The notes under the pieces are model-generated. The model was not told the DNA's origin. It saw only the letters and a list, made by a program, of their open reading frames with translations, and did no database searches. Position numbers and translations under genes: made by a program. A stretch of DNA of 64,000 nucleotides, taken from the NCBI GenBank assembly GCA_913058575.1, contig CAJXRF010000009.1, forward strand, positions 1 through 64,000, given 5' to 3'. The stretch is from an uncultured Bermanella sp. Lineage in GTDB: Bacteria > Pseudomonadota > Gammaproteobacteria > Pseudomonadales > Oceanobacteraceae. Of the stretch, positions 9,396-18,379 are shown piece after piece (the first letter of the stretch is position 1; each line of letters starts with the position of its first letter).

Positions 9396-9881
9396 ATGAC
9401 AATATCCATTAAAGATTTAACCGCTGCGGATGTAATGACATCTGATGTATTAATGGCTTACGAAGGTTGGTCTATTAAACGCCTATCTTCTTTTTTTATT
9501 AAAAATGGCATTTCAGGCGCCCCTGTTATAGCCAGTGACCATACTCTTGTGGGCGTCGTCACCGTGACGGATATTATTAATTTTGAAAGCAAGACAGATA
9601 AAGAAAAGTCAGATTTAGTAGAAGAAGTGTATGCCGAATTTGTAGGGTTTAACTTTGAAAGTGACATGATCAACCAAATGGCGGTTAAAGCAGATGAAAA
9701 ATGCACCGTTAATAAGGTGATGACTGAGCAAGTGATTCAAATTGATGAAACTGCCCCATTAAGCCAAGTAAGTAAGGTGATGCTGGATGCTGGCATTCGC
9801 CGAATATTTGTGAGCAATAATGGAGTGGTGTGTGGGGTAATATCTACCACCAATATTTTAAAGGCCATTAGCTTATTGTAA
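9396..9881 (+). CDS. Two-CBS-domain protein, FNR-linked (copy 1)
   Basis: This small soluble protein of 161 residues consists of a CBS pair: the first around 12-60 (AADVMTSDVLMAYEGWS to GVVTVTDI), the second around 105-160 (VNKVMTEQVIQ to VCGVISTTNILKAI). Such Bateman modules usually bind adenosine nucleotides; nothing else is fused, so its target is unknown. A strong GGAGGG precedes the ATG. An FNR-type promoter lies upstream and a terminator downstream, so it is a single-gene unit. A close paralogue lies at 23413-23886, beside moeA. Their position at the end of each nitrate-respiration block suggests a role in anaerobic metabolism, which is inference. Confidence 0.88.
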   Translation: MTISIKDLTAADVMTSDVLMAYEGWSIKRLSSFFIKNGISGAPVIASDHTLVGVVTVTDIINFESKTDKEKSDLVEEVYAEFVGFNFESDMINQMAVKADEKCTVNKVMTEQVIQIDETAPLSQVSKVMLDAGIRRIFVSNNGVVCGVISTTNILKAISLL

Positions 9882-9907
9882 GTTAAATCTTGGTTAGTAA
9901 ATAACAT

Positions 9908-9948
9908 AAGCCGCTGCACTGTATTTTAAAATAGGAAGCGGCTTTTTT
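9908..9948 (+). terminator. Terminator of the first CBS gene
   Basis: AAGCCGCT at 9908 pairs with AGCGGCTT at 9937, followed by a T-run to 9948. It is placed 27 bp after the stop codon. Confidence 0.85.
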
Positions 9949-10151
9949 GTGTCTGTAATTCATACAAAGCCATGAAAATTACTTAGGGTTAGGTGGCTAA
10001 AATTCATTACTGGTCACGTTGTTGATGCAAGTGACTTTATTGAACTTTTTACTCAATAGGGGTGAAATATGGCGCTAATTACCCTAGGTATCTCCTGTCC
10101 AAACGTTGTTTAAATAAACTAAATACCTCAGTATTTAAATGAAATTAAATC

Positions 10152-11330
10152 ATGCGGAATAAAACAATAAAAATGACGCCAACTGATAGGTTAAAAGAAC
10201 AAAAAGGCAAACTTATTAATGAGTTTGCTAAACGCAATAATTTAACAGCACTTTGGCAAACCCTTAATACAATTGTGCCGTATTTTTTGTTGTTTTATTT
10301 GGCCATTGAAAGTTTAAGTGTTTCTTATTGGTTAACGGCTCTCATTTGCAGTGTGCTTATTTTAATCGTTATGCGTGTTTTCATGATGATGCACGATTGC
10401 GGGCATGGTTGCCTATATGAAAAACCCATGCCGAATCAAGTGGTGGGCTTCATCATGGGGGTTCTATGCGGCGTACCTCAATATGTGTGGTCAAAGCATC
10501 ACGCTTATCACCACGCGACTAATGGTAACTGGAGTAAATATCGCGGGCCATTAAGTGTGTTGTCGGTAGATGAATTTAAAAAACTTGATCAGAAAAAACA
10601 AAAATCCTATGAAAGTAACCGTAATATTTTATTGGCCCCATTAGGGGGCTTCATGTACTTCATATGTACCCCAAGGTTTACTTGGCTTAAAGGCAGCTTA
10701 CAGTTTTGTGTTTTTTTATTAAAAGAGAAATTAAAGGATAAATCAAAATCGTTTAAAAATTTAAGCCAGGAGTTTGAAACCGGTTACTGGAATACGTGGC
10801 AAGAGTACGCCCATATGGCAGCCAATAATCTGGTACTAATAAGTGCTTGGGTACTGGCTTGTTATTATTTTGGTGTGCTTAATTTCTTTTTGGTTTATAC
10901 AGTGGTGTTATCGTTAGCTGGCGCCTTGGGCATTATTTTGTTTACCATTCAGCATAACTTTGAAGACTCTTATGCTCGTGATGATGAGAGTTGGGATTAT
11001 TTTAATGCTGCTTTAGAGGGAACCAGCTATTTAGATTTGCCAAAATTACTTCATTGGTTCACAGCCAATATTGGCTACCATCATATTCATCACTTATCTG
11101 CTCGTATTCCAAATTACAAATTACAAGCGTGTCATGAAAAATACGCACCACTTTTTGAAGGGGTAAAACGAATTCGCTTAAAAGACATAGCAAAATCTTT
11201 TAAGTACATTCTATGGGACAATCATGCTGGGCGCATGATCACTATGGAGCAATATCACGCCTTGTACGAAGAAACGAACAGCTTAGGCAAAGGAAAAGCT
11301 GCATTGGCGGGTCGTTCATCTACGGGCTAA
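10152..11330 (+). CDS. Membrane fatty acid desaturase
   Basis: This is an integral-membrane di-iron desaturase that inserts double bonds into lipid acyl chains, of 392 residues. The three histidine boxes are clear: HDCGH (in MMMHDCGHGCLYE), HHAYHH and HHIHH (in IGYHHIHHLSARIPNYKL). Hydrophobic segments flank them in the usual DesA/FadS order. No good ribosome binding site precedes the ATG at 10152; the next ATG at 10173 is an alternative. It stands alone between terminator-bounded units. The regiochemistry cannot be read from sequence. Confidence 0.9.
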   Translation: MRNKTIKMTPTDRLKEQKGKLINEFAKRNNLTALWQTLNTIVPYFLLFYLAIESLSVSYWLTALICSVLILIVMRVFMMMHDCGHGCLYEKPMPNQVVGFIMGVLCGVPQYVWSKHHAYHHATNGNWSKYRGPLSVLSVDEFKKLDQKKQKSYESNRNILLAPLGGFMYFICTPRFTWLKGSLQFCVFLLKEKLKDKSKSFKNLSQEFETGYWNTWQEYAHMAANNLVLISAWVLACYYFGVLNFFLVYTVVLSLAGALGIILFTIQHNFEDSYARDDESWDYFNAALEGTSYLDLPKLLHWFTANIGYHHIHHLSARIPNYKLQACHEKYAPLFEGVKRIRLKDIAKSFKYILWDNHAGRMITMEQYHALYEETNSLGKGKAALAGRSSTG

Positions 11331-11438
11331 CCCCTACAGTATACGTAAGTGCCCTTATCCGGCTCCTCATTCCTGAATGCAGTGTTTACCCTGTATTTTA
11401 TATGGTTTTAAGCCTTATCAAATACAGGCTCATAAAGT

Positions 11439-11460
11439 GTTATATGCTTAAGCATATAAC
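11439..11460. repeat. 22-bp perfect palindrome upstream of the HDOD gene
   Basis: GTTATATGCTT is followed at once by its exact reverse complement. It lies between the desaturase and HDOD genes. No T-run follows, so an operator or cruciform is as likely as a weak terminator. Confidence 0.6.
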
Positions 11461-11551
11461 TGCCTTTAAATATAAAAAATAAAGAAATAATCCCCTCAAT
11501 TCTCCCATTTTTGCCTACACTTTTTTCATGTCTTCTAGTTAAGGGGTGGCC

Positions 11552-12430
11552 ATGGTAGAGCTTTCAACCGACCAGCTTGAGGGAATACTCAAAGGCATTA
11601 AAGTACCGCCACAGCCGCAAATCATGGTGGATTTACAAATGGAGCAGGCCATGCCTGAGCCTGATATGGACCACATTGCAGACTTAATTAGTCGCGATGT
11701 AGGATTGTCTGGCAGTATTCTTAAGACCGTTAACAGTCCTTTTTATGGATTAGTTAATAAAATAACCAGTGTTCATCAAACAGTTAAAATTTTAGGCATG
11801 AACAGTGTTGTGAATATTGTGAATGGCTTATCCATTAAAAATGCCCTATCAGACGAGAGCATTAAAGCGCTAACGCGCTTTTGGGATTCAGCCATGGACA
11901 TTGCCATGATTGCCACTGCTGTGGCTAAAAAAGTGAATTACCGCTGTCCTGACAATGCCTACGCTCTAGGTTTATTTCATAATGTGGGGGTTCCTATATT
12001 AATGAACAAATTTGAAGACTACATGGGCTATATGCTGGGTGGGTATTCATCTCATATCGAGCGGGTTATCGATTTTGAAAACCAGCAATTAAACTGTAAT
12101 CATGCTGTGGTGGGGTATTACACAGCAAAATCTTGGCATTTGCCTAAGATGTTATGCGATATCATCGCCGAGCATCATAATGTTCAAGGGGTATTTTTAG
12201 GGGAGAAAGCAGAAAAAAATGAGAAAAACACGCTATTGGCTATCTTGAAGTTGTCGGAGCATATTGCGGGTTTATACATAATTTTAGGCCAGCAAAAGGT
12301 CGATTATGAATGGGAAATGATTGAGAGCGAGGTATTGGAATATTTAGAGCTAAGTGATTGTGACTTAGACGACTTACAAACCACTTTTGCAGATATGGGT
12401 ATGTGCCCTACCAATTACGGCCAGATGTAA
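11552..12430 (+). CDS. HDOD-domain protein
   Basis: HDOD proteins are catalytically dead relatives of HD phosphohydrolases, often linked to signalling. The product of 292 residues has one HDOD domain over about residues 10-210, with VPPQPQIMVDL, ISRDVGLSGSILKTVNSPFYG and KILGMNSVVNIV. The final 80 residues are acidic and unassigned. I chose the ATG at 11552 because AAGGGG lies 6 bases before it; an in-frame GTG at 11546 overlaps that site. There is no obvious partner; it is a single-gene unit. Confidence 0.85.
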   Translation: MVELSTDQLEGILKGIKVPPQPQIMVDLQMEQAMPEPDMDHIADLISRDVGLSGSILKTVNSPFYGLVNKITSVHQTVKILGMNSVVNIVNGLSIKNALSDESIKALTRFWDSAMDIAMIATAVAKKVNYRCPDNAYALGLFHNVGVPILMNKFEDYMGYMLGGYSSHIERVIDFENQQLNCNHAVVGYYTAKSWHLPKMLCDIIAEHHNVQGVFLGEKAEKNEKNTLLAILKLSEHIAGLYIILGQQKVDYEWEMIESEVLEYLELSDCDLDDLQTTFADMGMCPTNYGQM

Positions 12431-12585
12431 TGGTAAAAGTGATCAATTTCCAGTCAATACTTTAAGTGGTTGTATTTTAGGCTATTAGCCAATAGCTAGC
12501 AGTGGATAACCCTTTCATATAGGAGGCAATTACCTATAATGCTGGCTGAATTTATTGGCCAGTACAGCAAAGACAAAGACCTTTC

Positions 12586-13053
12586 ATGAAAAAATTTATT
12601 CACCCCAGTACCTTGTTTCGTTGGATGTTTAGCCTTTACCCGCCGTTTTTCTTTACTGGCATTAAGTTGCGCAGTATCGATAAAGACTTTCGCCAGCTCA
12701 CGGTAAACATGCGCTTGCGTTGGTATAACCGAAATTATGTGGGGACCCATTTTGGTGGCAGCTTATTTTCCATGACGGACCCGTGGTACATGCTTATGTT
12801 AATGCAAGTACTGGGTAAGGATTACGTTGTGTGGGATAAATCTGGTTTCATTGAATTTATAAAGCCCGGTACCGGTACCGTGTCCTGCCAATATCTCATT
12901 ACTGATGAAATGCTGGCTGACATTAGAGAAAAAACCAAAAATGGTGAAAAGTATTTACCCGAATTTCCTGTGGAAGTAATTGATGAGCAAGGAGACGTTG
13001 TGGTACGGGTGAATAAGGGGTTATACATAAGAAGGAAACCTAATCGAAACTAG
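12586..13053 (+). CDS. DUF4442 hotdog-fold protein
   Basis: The product of 155 residues resembles the DUF4442 group of thioesterase-like hotdog proteins, with NYVGTHFGGSLFSMTDPWYM in the middle and VWDKSGFIEFIKPGTG after it. Members are often annotated as putative acyl-CoA thioesterases, but the reaction is not established. No signal peptide is present. A terminator follows 20 bp after the stop. Confidence 0.8.
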   Translation: MKKFIHPSTLFRWMFSLYPPFFFTGIKLRSIDKDFRQLTVNMRLRWYNRNYVGTHFGGSLFSMTDPWYMLMLMQVLGKDYVVWDKSGFIEFIKPGTGTVSCQYLITDEMLADIREKTKNGEKYLPEFPVEVIDEQGDVVVRVNKGLYIRRKPNRN

Positions 13054-13073
13054 TTGCCTACCGATATTTTTTT

Positions 13074-13109
13074 AAAGTACCCGGTGTAAAATTTTCATGG
13101 GTACTTTTA
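13074..13109 (+). terminator. Terminator of the DUF4442 gene
   Basis: AAAGTACCC at 13074 pairs with GGGTACTTT at 13099, with a 16-base loop and a short T-rich tail. Confidence 0.7.
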
Positions 13110-13142
13110 TCAAAAGCCTCTAATGTAGGCACTGCAATCTTC

Positions 13143-13182
13143 CTGTCACACAAGTGTCACAATTCTTTAACAAAACTTTCAT
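13143..13182 (+). promoter_or_regulatory. Four-repeat Pho box
   Basis: Four 7-base units spaced by exactly 4 bases lie here: CTGTCAC, GTGTCAC, CTTTAAC and CTTTCAT (starts 13143, 13154, 13165, 13176). The PhoB consensus is CTGTCAT repeated every 11 bp. The array ends 52 bp before the start codon at 13235 and points toward it. Phosphate-starvation control of the next gene is expected. Confidence 0.78.
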
Positions 13183-13234
13183 GAACTATTTCTAAGCTGG
13201 CCTCAAATTATGTTGTATTTAATTGAGGCTTTTC

Positions 13235-15079
13235 ATGAATGTAATGTTCAAACCCCTTCCTATTATTTTATCAGGCTGCGTTATGCTAAGCGCCTGTGGC
13301 AGTGACAGTAATAGTAGCGAACCTGAAGTCACCCAGAGATCGGCTTTAGAAAAATTAGCCATTGAGTGTCAAAGTGTTTCAAGAGCTGGGGTACAAAATT
13401 CATCAGGAACCCTAAAGCTATCGTTAGTTGATCGATACGTGAGTGATTCTGAATTTGCATCCTCAGCCGCAGAAATTGTGAGTTACGACACCTGCAGCGA
13501 TCAATTGTATGTTGTGAATGCTAATCGGGCACGTATTGATATATTCAGTTTAGACAGTCAAACCAGTGCCCCTCATTTCTCTGGTAGCATTAATTTACAA
13601 GAAGCGGCAGTGGCTGCGGATATTGAAATTGGGGCAGCCAATAGTGTTTCGGCAAAAAACGGGTTGTTAGCGGTGGCCATTGAAGCGGCCGATAAACAAC
13701 AGCACGGTATCATTGCTTTGTATCGTTTGGACACGCTTTCTTTACTTAATACCTTTGAAAGTGGCTCGCTACCAGACATGGTTTTAATGTCTAGTGATAG
13801 CCAAACACTGTTATCTGCCAATGAAGGGGAGCCCAATAGCACCTATGAAAATGACCCAGAAGGTTCAGTGACACTTGTTAATTTATCCCAGGGTTTTGAT
13901 GATGACAGTGCGCAGGTAACGCAAATTACATTTACCGATTTTAATGTGGGCGCAAGTCGACATAATGAATTGTCAGCGCAAGTGCGCATCTCTGGGCCAC
14001 AAGGCACTACTGTGGCTCAGGATTTAGAGCCAGAATACATTACCCTTGATGAGAATACCCAAACAGCTTATGTGGCTTTGCAAGAAAATAATGCCTTAGG
14101 GATTATTGATGTGAATAGCGCACAAGTTACGGCCATTAAAGGCTTGGGGTTGAAAAGCTGGAATATGGCCAGTGGTAATGAACTGGATGCCTCAGATAAA
14201 GACGATGTGGTGGGTAATTTTTCAAGCTTTGAACAACTATCCGGTATGTATATGCCAGACACCATTACTAGTTACCAAGTAAACGGAAATACCTTTATTG
14301 TGACCGCCAACGAAGGAGATAGTCGTGAATACATTTATGAGTCCTCTCAGCAAATTTGCCACGAAGCCGGTCATGCTTGGGACGGCGATGATTTTTCAGG
14401 AAGTGAACAATACAATACTGAACTGGATGACTGTATTTCTTTTACCGATGAAGGCCGTGGCAAAGATTTAGAGGTAGATAATAATCACCCTTTGTATAAT
14501 GACTTAGCCAATAAAGAAGTATTAGGGCGACTTAAAGTGATTATGGATCAACCAGCCTTAAGTGATACAGATACAGTATTGGCATTTGGTGGACGTTCTT
14601 TTTCTATTTGGAATGACCAAGCCGAGTTAGTGTTTGATAGCGGTGATGATATCGCGAAAAGAGTATACAGCTATGATGCTGAATCGTTAAATGCCACCAG
14701 TGACAACAATGACTTGACCGAGACAGCCGATAACCGCAGTGATGACAAAGGAGTGGAACCCGAAGCGGTAGAAGTGGCTTTAATCAATGGTGAAGCTTAT
14801 GTTTTTGTAGGTTTAGAGCGTCAAGGGGGAGTCATGGTGTATAACATTACTAACCCACAAGTACCTGTATTTCAGAGCTACTTAAATAATCGTGATTTCA
14901 ATCATGGTGTGTGTAGTGAACTTGATGATGGAGATTGTGACAATGGTATTTATAATCGTGACGCAGGAGATCTTGCACCTGAGTCAATTGAATACTTTAC
15001 TCGCAATAACCAGCACTTTGTGGCCGTGGGCAATGAAGTGAGTGGCACAACCACTGTGTATAAAATTGGATTTGAATAA
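13235..15079 (+). CDS. Choice-of-anchor I family lipoprotein, Pho-box controlled
   Basis: This 614-residue secreted lipoprotein begins with a signal peptide and lipobox (MLSAC, Cys about residue 21). The rest is a long beta-rich domain of the choice-of-anchor I type, with TANEGDSREY, DEGRGKDLEVDNNHP and GVEPEAVEVALING. Family members are sometimes annotated as alkaline phosphatase-like or esterase-like, but no catalytic site can be assigned here. The ATG at 13235 was chosen over an in-frame TTG at 13223 because GAGG lies 7 bases before it and it starts the signal peptide. The Pho box upstream supports a role in phosphate acquisition. Confidence 0.85.
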   Translation: MNVMFKPLPIILSGCVMLSACGSDSNSSEPEVTQRSALEKLAIECQSVSRAGVQNSSGTLKLSLVDRYVSDSEFASSAAEIVSYDTCSDQLYVVNANRARIDIFSLDSQTSAPHFSGSINLQEAAVAADIEIGAANSVSAKNGLLAVAIEAADKQQHGIIALYRLDTLSLLNTFESGSLPDMVLMSSDSQTLLSANEGEPNSTYENDPEGSVTLVNLSQGFDDDSAQVTQITFTDFNVGASRHNELSAQVRISGPQGTTVAQDLEPEYITLDENTQTAYVALQENNALGIIDVNSAQVTAIKGLGLKSWNMASGNELDASDKDDVVGNFSSFEQLSGMYMPDTITSYQVNGNTFIVTANEGDSREYIYESSQQICHEAGHAWDGDDFSGSEQYNTELDDCISFTDEGRGKDLEVDNNHPLYNDLANKEVLGRLKVIMDQPALSDTDTVLAFGGRSFSIWNDQAELVFDSGDDIAKRVYSYDAESLNATSDNNDLTETADNRSDDKGVEPEAVEVALINGEAYVFVGLERQGGVMVYNITNPQVPVFQSYLNNRDFNHGVCSELDDGDCDNGIYNRDAGDLAPESIEYFTRNNQHFVAVGNEVSGTTTVYKIGFE

Positions 15080-15119
15080 ATAGTGTTTAACTATTGTTAA
15101 TTTTTTTACACAAGAATAG

Positions 15120-15154
15120 AAGCCACGTTTAATTAAATTACTCGTGGCTTTTTT
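15120..15154 (+). terminator. Terminator of the Pho-box gene
   Basis: AAGCCACG at 15120 pairs with CGTGGCTT, followed by a T-run ending at 15154. Confidence 0.85.
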
Positions 15155-15201
15155 AAGTGAGATGAATTCGGCCGGTTTTAAAATGTATGTTATTAAACAG
15201 A

Positions 15202-15327
15202 TTAAAAGCGATAGGCTAGTTTCCCATAAAATCCAATACCAGCATGGCTAGGAATGCTGTTCACTTGTAATCGACTGATCTCAGGGTAATAAACTTTCTC
15301 ATCTAAGAGGTTGTCAGCGTACAAGGA
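15202..15327 (-). pseudogene. In-frame C-terminal tail of the TonB receptor after a premature TAA
   Basis: The 41 codons directly after the receptor stop, in the same frame, contain no stop until 15202 and read as a normal TonB-receptor end: SLYADNLLDEKVYYPEI near the start and GIGFYGKLAYRF at the end. A terminal Phe is the usual outer-membrane beta-barrel signal. The TAA at 15328-15330 is therefore a nonsense change, readthrough site or sequencing error, not the original end. Confidence 0.85.
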
Positions 15328-17166
15328 TTATTCTAAATTTTTAAATTCAGCCTGATTAATAATTTCACCTAATTCAAATACAAAGTTGGCGCTTAATAAA
15401 TAATACTCTGTACTGTCAGGGTTTACTTCTAGCACATCAGGGTTAAGTTCGACTGCCTGAGTAGGCGCTCCAAAGTAACTTAAAAATGTACCCACTTTGA
15501 TGCCATGATTATTATAAGACAGGCCATTTTTAATCATCCAGTTTGGGTGGAATGTGGCATCTTCTTGGTTAAGGTCATTCTCGTTAGTTTGATAAGACAT
15601 GTTGCCATCTATTTGCCAGTGTGAATTAAGCTTAAAACTGTATTCTATTTCTGATCCGTAATAATCCACATAGCCTTGGTTGGTAAGCGTCACCAAATCA
15701 TCATCCCCTATGGTGCGAACAATTAAATCTTTGTGGTGGCTTTTGTAGAGGGTTAGTGCAAAATAATGCTGTAATTTCTTATAGCTGATTTGTGTGGTGT
15801 AGGTATTAATGGTTTCAGGTATAAGGTCTGGGTTTCCCTGTAAAAAGGACGCGTTTAAAAATAAATCTAACCCATAGGGGGATCGAAACGCTTCATCATA
15901 AGACATTTTTAATATGGTGTTGGGGGTTACTTTAATAATGCTGGCAATTCTGGGTGAAAGTTTGGCACTTTGATTCTTTGCTTTGTTGGATTGTATTCCA
16001 AAACTGAATTTGTGTTTATTGCTAAATCGGTAATCAAATTGGGAATACAAGCTAGAGTTCCATGAATCAATATCGGTATTGAGCACCCCATCGGAGACAT
16101 TATCCCCTGTTATGGTTTCGTAATTGCTGCCAAAAATGATGTTACTTTTTGGCGACAGCTTTCCATGCAAAGCTATTTCACTTAAATAGCTTTTAGAGGA
16201 GGTGGTGAAAAATCGTCCGGTACCGCCAATAATTCCGGCAGTATTCTCCATGCCGTTAAAGGTAATGTTGGTATTTAGCTGCCAGTGAGTATTTAGTTCT
16301 TTTTCATGACCAATATCGATGAAACTTCTTTGTATTTGCCAATCCTCGGAAGGGAAGGTTAATACGTTATTGGCGCTTTTTTGTTTCACTTTATTTCGTA
16401 AAGCTTGAATATTGAAATCATGCCCCTGCAATTGAAACATGCCTTGCCAGGCATTACGGCCTGTTTCATAAGTGCCATTTGGGCCAAACTCTCCTGTTGT
16501 ATTACTGAAGCGATCACCTTCACTGTCATGAACCGAAAGCGCGCCTAAGAAGCTTATTTGTTTAACGTAACCTGCCCCCTGTAATGCTACTTGTTTACTA
16601 TCAAAACTGCCGTATTGCGCATTGAGTTCAGCGCTAAACGTTGAGTCTGGGTGAAGCGTTATAATATTAATCACCCCTGCAAAAGCATTGCTGCCATAAA
16701 GAACGGAGCCTGGGCCGCGAATGACCTCAATTTGTTGAATAATTTCTAAAGGAAACGTGGAATATATGTCGCCGTTTACGCCCCCTTGGCCGGCTTCCCG
16801 AATAGGGCGCCCATTGAGCAGTATTAACACTTTGTCATCCAAGTGAGTTTGGGTGACGCCCCTTAGAGAAGTTCGGTTGTGCGGATACGCGGTGGAGCCG
16901 ATTATTTGTGCATTAACCAGCCTGTCTAATACATCTCTTAAATGGCGGGCCCCAAAGCGTCGAATATCTTCTTGGCTAATCACGCTGATGACACTGGGGG
17001 CATCTTCAACTTTTTCTAATCGTTTAGAGGCGACAGTGACATGGATAAGTTCATCAAGAGACATGTCAAAGAATTGGTTTTTGTCATCACTTTGGCCAAA
17101 CACGGGAAGGTGCATTAATAAATAAGACAGAATAAACAGAGGTAAATTAATAAGACGTAGGGACAT
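15328..17166 (-). CDS. TonB-dependent outer-membrane receptor, prematurely stopped
   Basis: TonB-dependent receptors import scarce nutrients across the outer membrane. This one has a signal peptide (to about residue 24), a plug domain (about 35-155, with LDELIHVTVASKRLEKVEDA and GSVLYGSNAFAGVINIIT) and a beta-barrel. It stops after 612 residues at EFKNLE. The sequence continues in frame for 41 codons to a Phe-terminated end at 15202; the intact gene would span 15202-17166 (654 residues including the stop position). Loss of the last strands and terminal Phe should block barrel insertion unless the stop is read through. The substrate is unknown. The neighbour upstream on the plus strand is Pho-box controlled. 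Confidence 0.9.
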   Translation of the reverse strand: MSLRLINLPLFILSYLLMHLPVFGQSDDKNQFFDMSLDELIHVTVASKRLEKVEDAPSVISVISQEDIRRFGARHLRDVLDRLVNAQIIGSTAYPHNRTSLRGVTQTHLDDKVLILLNGRPIREAGQGGVNGDIYSTFPLEIIQQIEVIRGPGSVLYGSNAFAGVINIITLHPDSTFSAELNAQYGSFDSKQVALQGAGYVKQISFLGALSVHDSEGDRFSNTTGEFGPNGTYETGRNAWQGMFQLQGHDFNIQALRNKVKQKSANNVLTFPSEDWQIQRSFIDIGHEKELNTHWQLNTNITFNGMENTAGIIGGTGRFFTTSSKSYLSEIALHGKLSPKSNIIFGSNYETITGDNVSDGVLNTDIDSWNSSLYSQFDYRFSNKHKFSFGIQSNKAKNQSAKLSPRIASIIKVTPNTILKMSYDEAFRSPYGLDLFLNASFLQGNPDLIPETINTYTTQISYKKLQHYFALTLYKSHHKDLIVRTIGDDDLVTLTNQGYVDYYGSEIEYSFKLNSHWQIDGNMSYQTNENDLNQEDATFHPNWMIKNGLSYNNHGIKVGTFLSYFGAPTQAVELNPDVLEVNPDSTEYYLLSANFVFELGEIINQAEFKNLE

Positions 17167-17320
17167 ATCAGGGAGCCCTAACGGTGATTTAATAAATATT
17201 GATGGCTAGTTATAAGACTAGTTGGTGGGCATTTTCTGTCAAATGCCTCGGTTTAAATTGAAACGGCAAAGCTTGTGTTTTTAAGTGATAACGACGCCTG
17301 TTAATAAGCTTTATGAAGGT

Positions 17321-17716
17321 TTAGCACTGGGGGCCCTGCTGTTGTTTAGAAGCGCTAATTTGCATGACGCCTAATATACTCACCATCAGTGCTACTAGGC
17401 TGGTGCATAGCATTCCAAGGGCTGAATTGACCCATAGCCCCATTAACATAATAGCCAGTGAGGCAAGTGCCCATGCAAAATCACCCACGGAAAAATATAC
17501 GATAAGCCCTTTGCTTATGTGTGTTTGAAAAGATGCCCAAAAGAGGTGAATGCTTTGGGAAATGAGCCCTAATCCCAGTATGAATACCACTAAGCTTGGT
17601 GCGGGGGAGGTGCTGCTTAAAAAGTACGCCACGCTGTCGGGTACTGCACTGAATAATGCGCCAAAGCCCAAACAAGTGCTGGCATTCATGCGTAAAACGT
17701 TTGGGAGGGTGACCAT
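17321..17716 (-). CDS. Small four-helix inner-membrane protein divergent from MarR
   Basis: The protein has 131 residues and about four hydrophobic segments (roughly 14-33, 40-60, 72-92, 96-118). I recognise no family. GAGG lies nine bases before the ATG at 17716. It is divergent from the MarR gene at 17774 and shares a 57-bp intergenic region holding a palindromic operator, so it is the likely target of that regulator. Its task cannot be stated from sequence. Confidence 0.72.
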   Translation of the reverse strand: MVTLPNVLRMNASTCLGFGALFSAVPDSVAYFLSSTSPAPSLVVFILGLGLISQSIHLFWASFQTHISKGLIVYFSVGDFAWALASLAIMLMGLWVNSALGMLCTSLVALMVSILGVMQISASKQQQGPQC

Positions 17717-17729
17717 GGTATGTGCCTCA

Positions 17730-17791
17730 TGTAAACTTAGTTGACATAAATAATTTAATCCAAGGAGACTATTATGTCAACAAGGTTGACA
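17730..17791. promoter_or_regulatory. Paired palindromic operators for the MarR-type regulator
   Basis: TGTAAAC-TTA-GTTGACA at 17730-17746 and TGTCAAC-AAG-GTTGACA at 17775-17791 share the same 7-3-7 inverted layout and are centred 45 bp apart. The second is perfect and covers the MarR start codon (17774) region. This placement fits autorepression and control of the divergent membrane-protein gene. Confidence 0.65.
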
Positions 17792-18244
17792 CGAATGGGC
17801 ACGCCCATGGTGGAGAGCCACGCTCTAAAACTGGTGATGGCAGCGTCATCAGTGACGGAACAGATCTCTCATTATTTATCTGAAAACCTGCAGAGTATGG
17901 GTTACACAGGGGCTTCCACATCGGTTTTACAGTTCTTAAGTGCCCTAGACTGCGGCATAAATTACGCATCTGAAATAGCGCGCACCTTGAAAGTGTCTCG
18001 GCAAATGGTGGCAAAAACGGTCAAGCAGCTCTCGGCGCTAGGGTATTTACAGCAAATTGAAGGGCAGGGAAAACAAAAGCAAATAGTCTTTACCCAGCAA
18101 GGCGAGCTGTTAATGGCCGACTCACGAAAACTGTTGGCTCAACTAGATGGCAAAATGGTTAACAGCGGGAACGAAAGTATTTGGCCATTGGTGATCGAGC
18201 AGTTAAATCAGTTATCCAATATCTTAGCTGAGGTATCAGAGTAA
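17774..18244 (+). CDS. MarR-family transcription regulator
   Basis: The 156-residue product has a winged helix around residues 50-110: LDCGINYASEIARTLKVSRQ (recognition region), then KTVKQLSALGYLQQIEGQGKQK and IVFTQQGELLM. MarR proteins bind DNA as dimers and release it on binding small ligands. AAGGAG lies 7 bases before the ATG. Operator-like palindromes overlap the start and the shared promoter. The ligand is unknown. Confidence 0.85.
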   Translation: MSTRLTRMGTPMVESHALKLVMAASSVTEQISHYLSENLQSMGYTGASTSVLQFLSALDCGINYASEIARTLKVSRQMVAKTVKQLSALGYLQQIEGQGKQKQIVFTQQGELLMADSRKLLAQLDGKMVNSGNESIWPLVIEQLNQLSNILAEVSE

Positions 18245-18331
18245 GCTTAGGGGTTAGGTGAGAGGGGTTTAATTTATAGGTGATTAAGGGTGATAAGAAA
18301 AATAAAAGCCGCGAGATATAAACTGGCAATC

Positions 18332-18365
18332 ACCAAAACAGGCCTTTAAAGGCAGCTGTTTTGGT
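18332..18365. terminator. Convergent hairpin between MarR and RRM genes
   Basis: ACCAAAACAG at 18332 pairs with CTGTTTTGGT at 18356. It lies 15 bp after the RRM gene stop (minus strand) and 88 bp after MarR. The T-run is short, so it is a moderate terminator for both strands. Confidence 0.55.
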
Positions 18366-18379
18366 AAGTGTAGAGCTAA

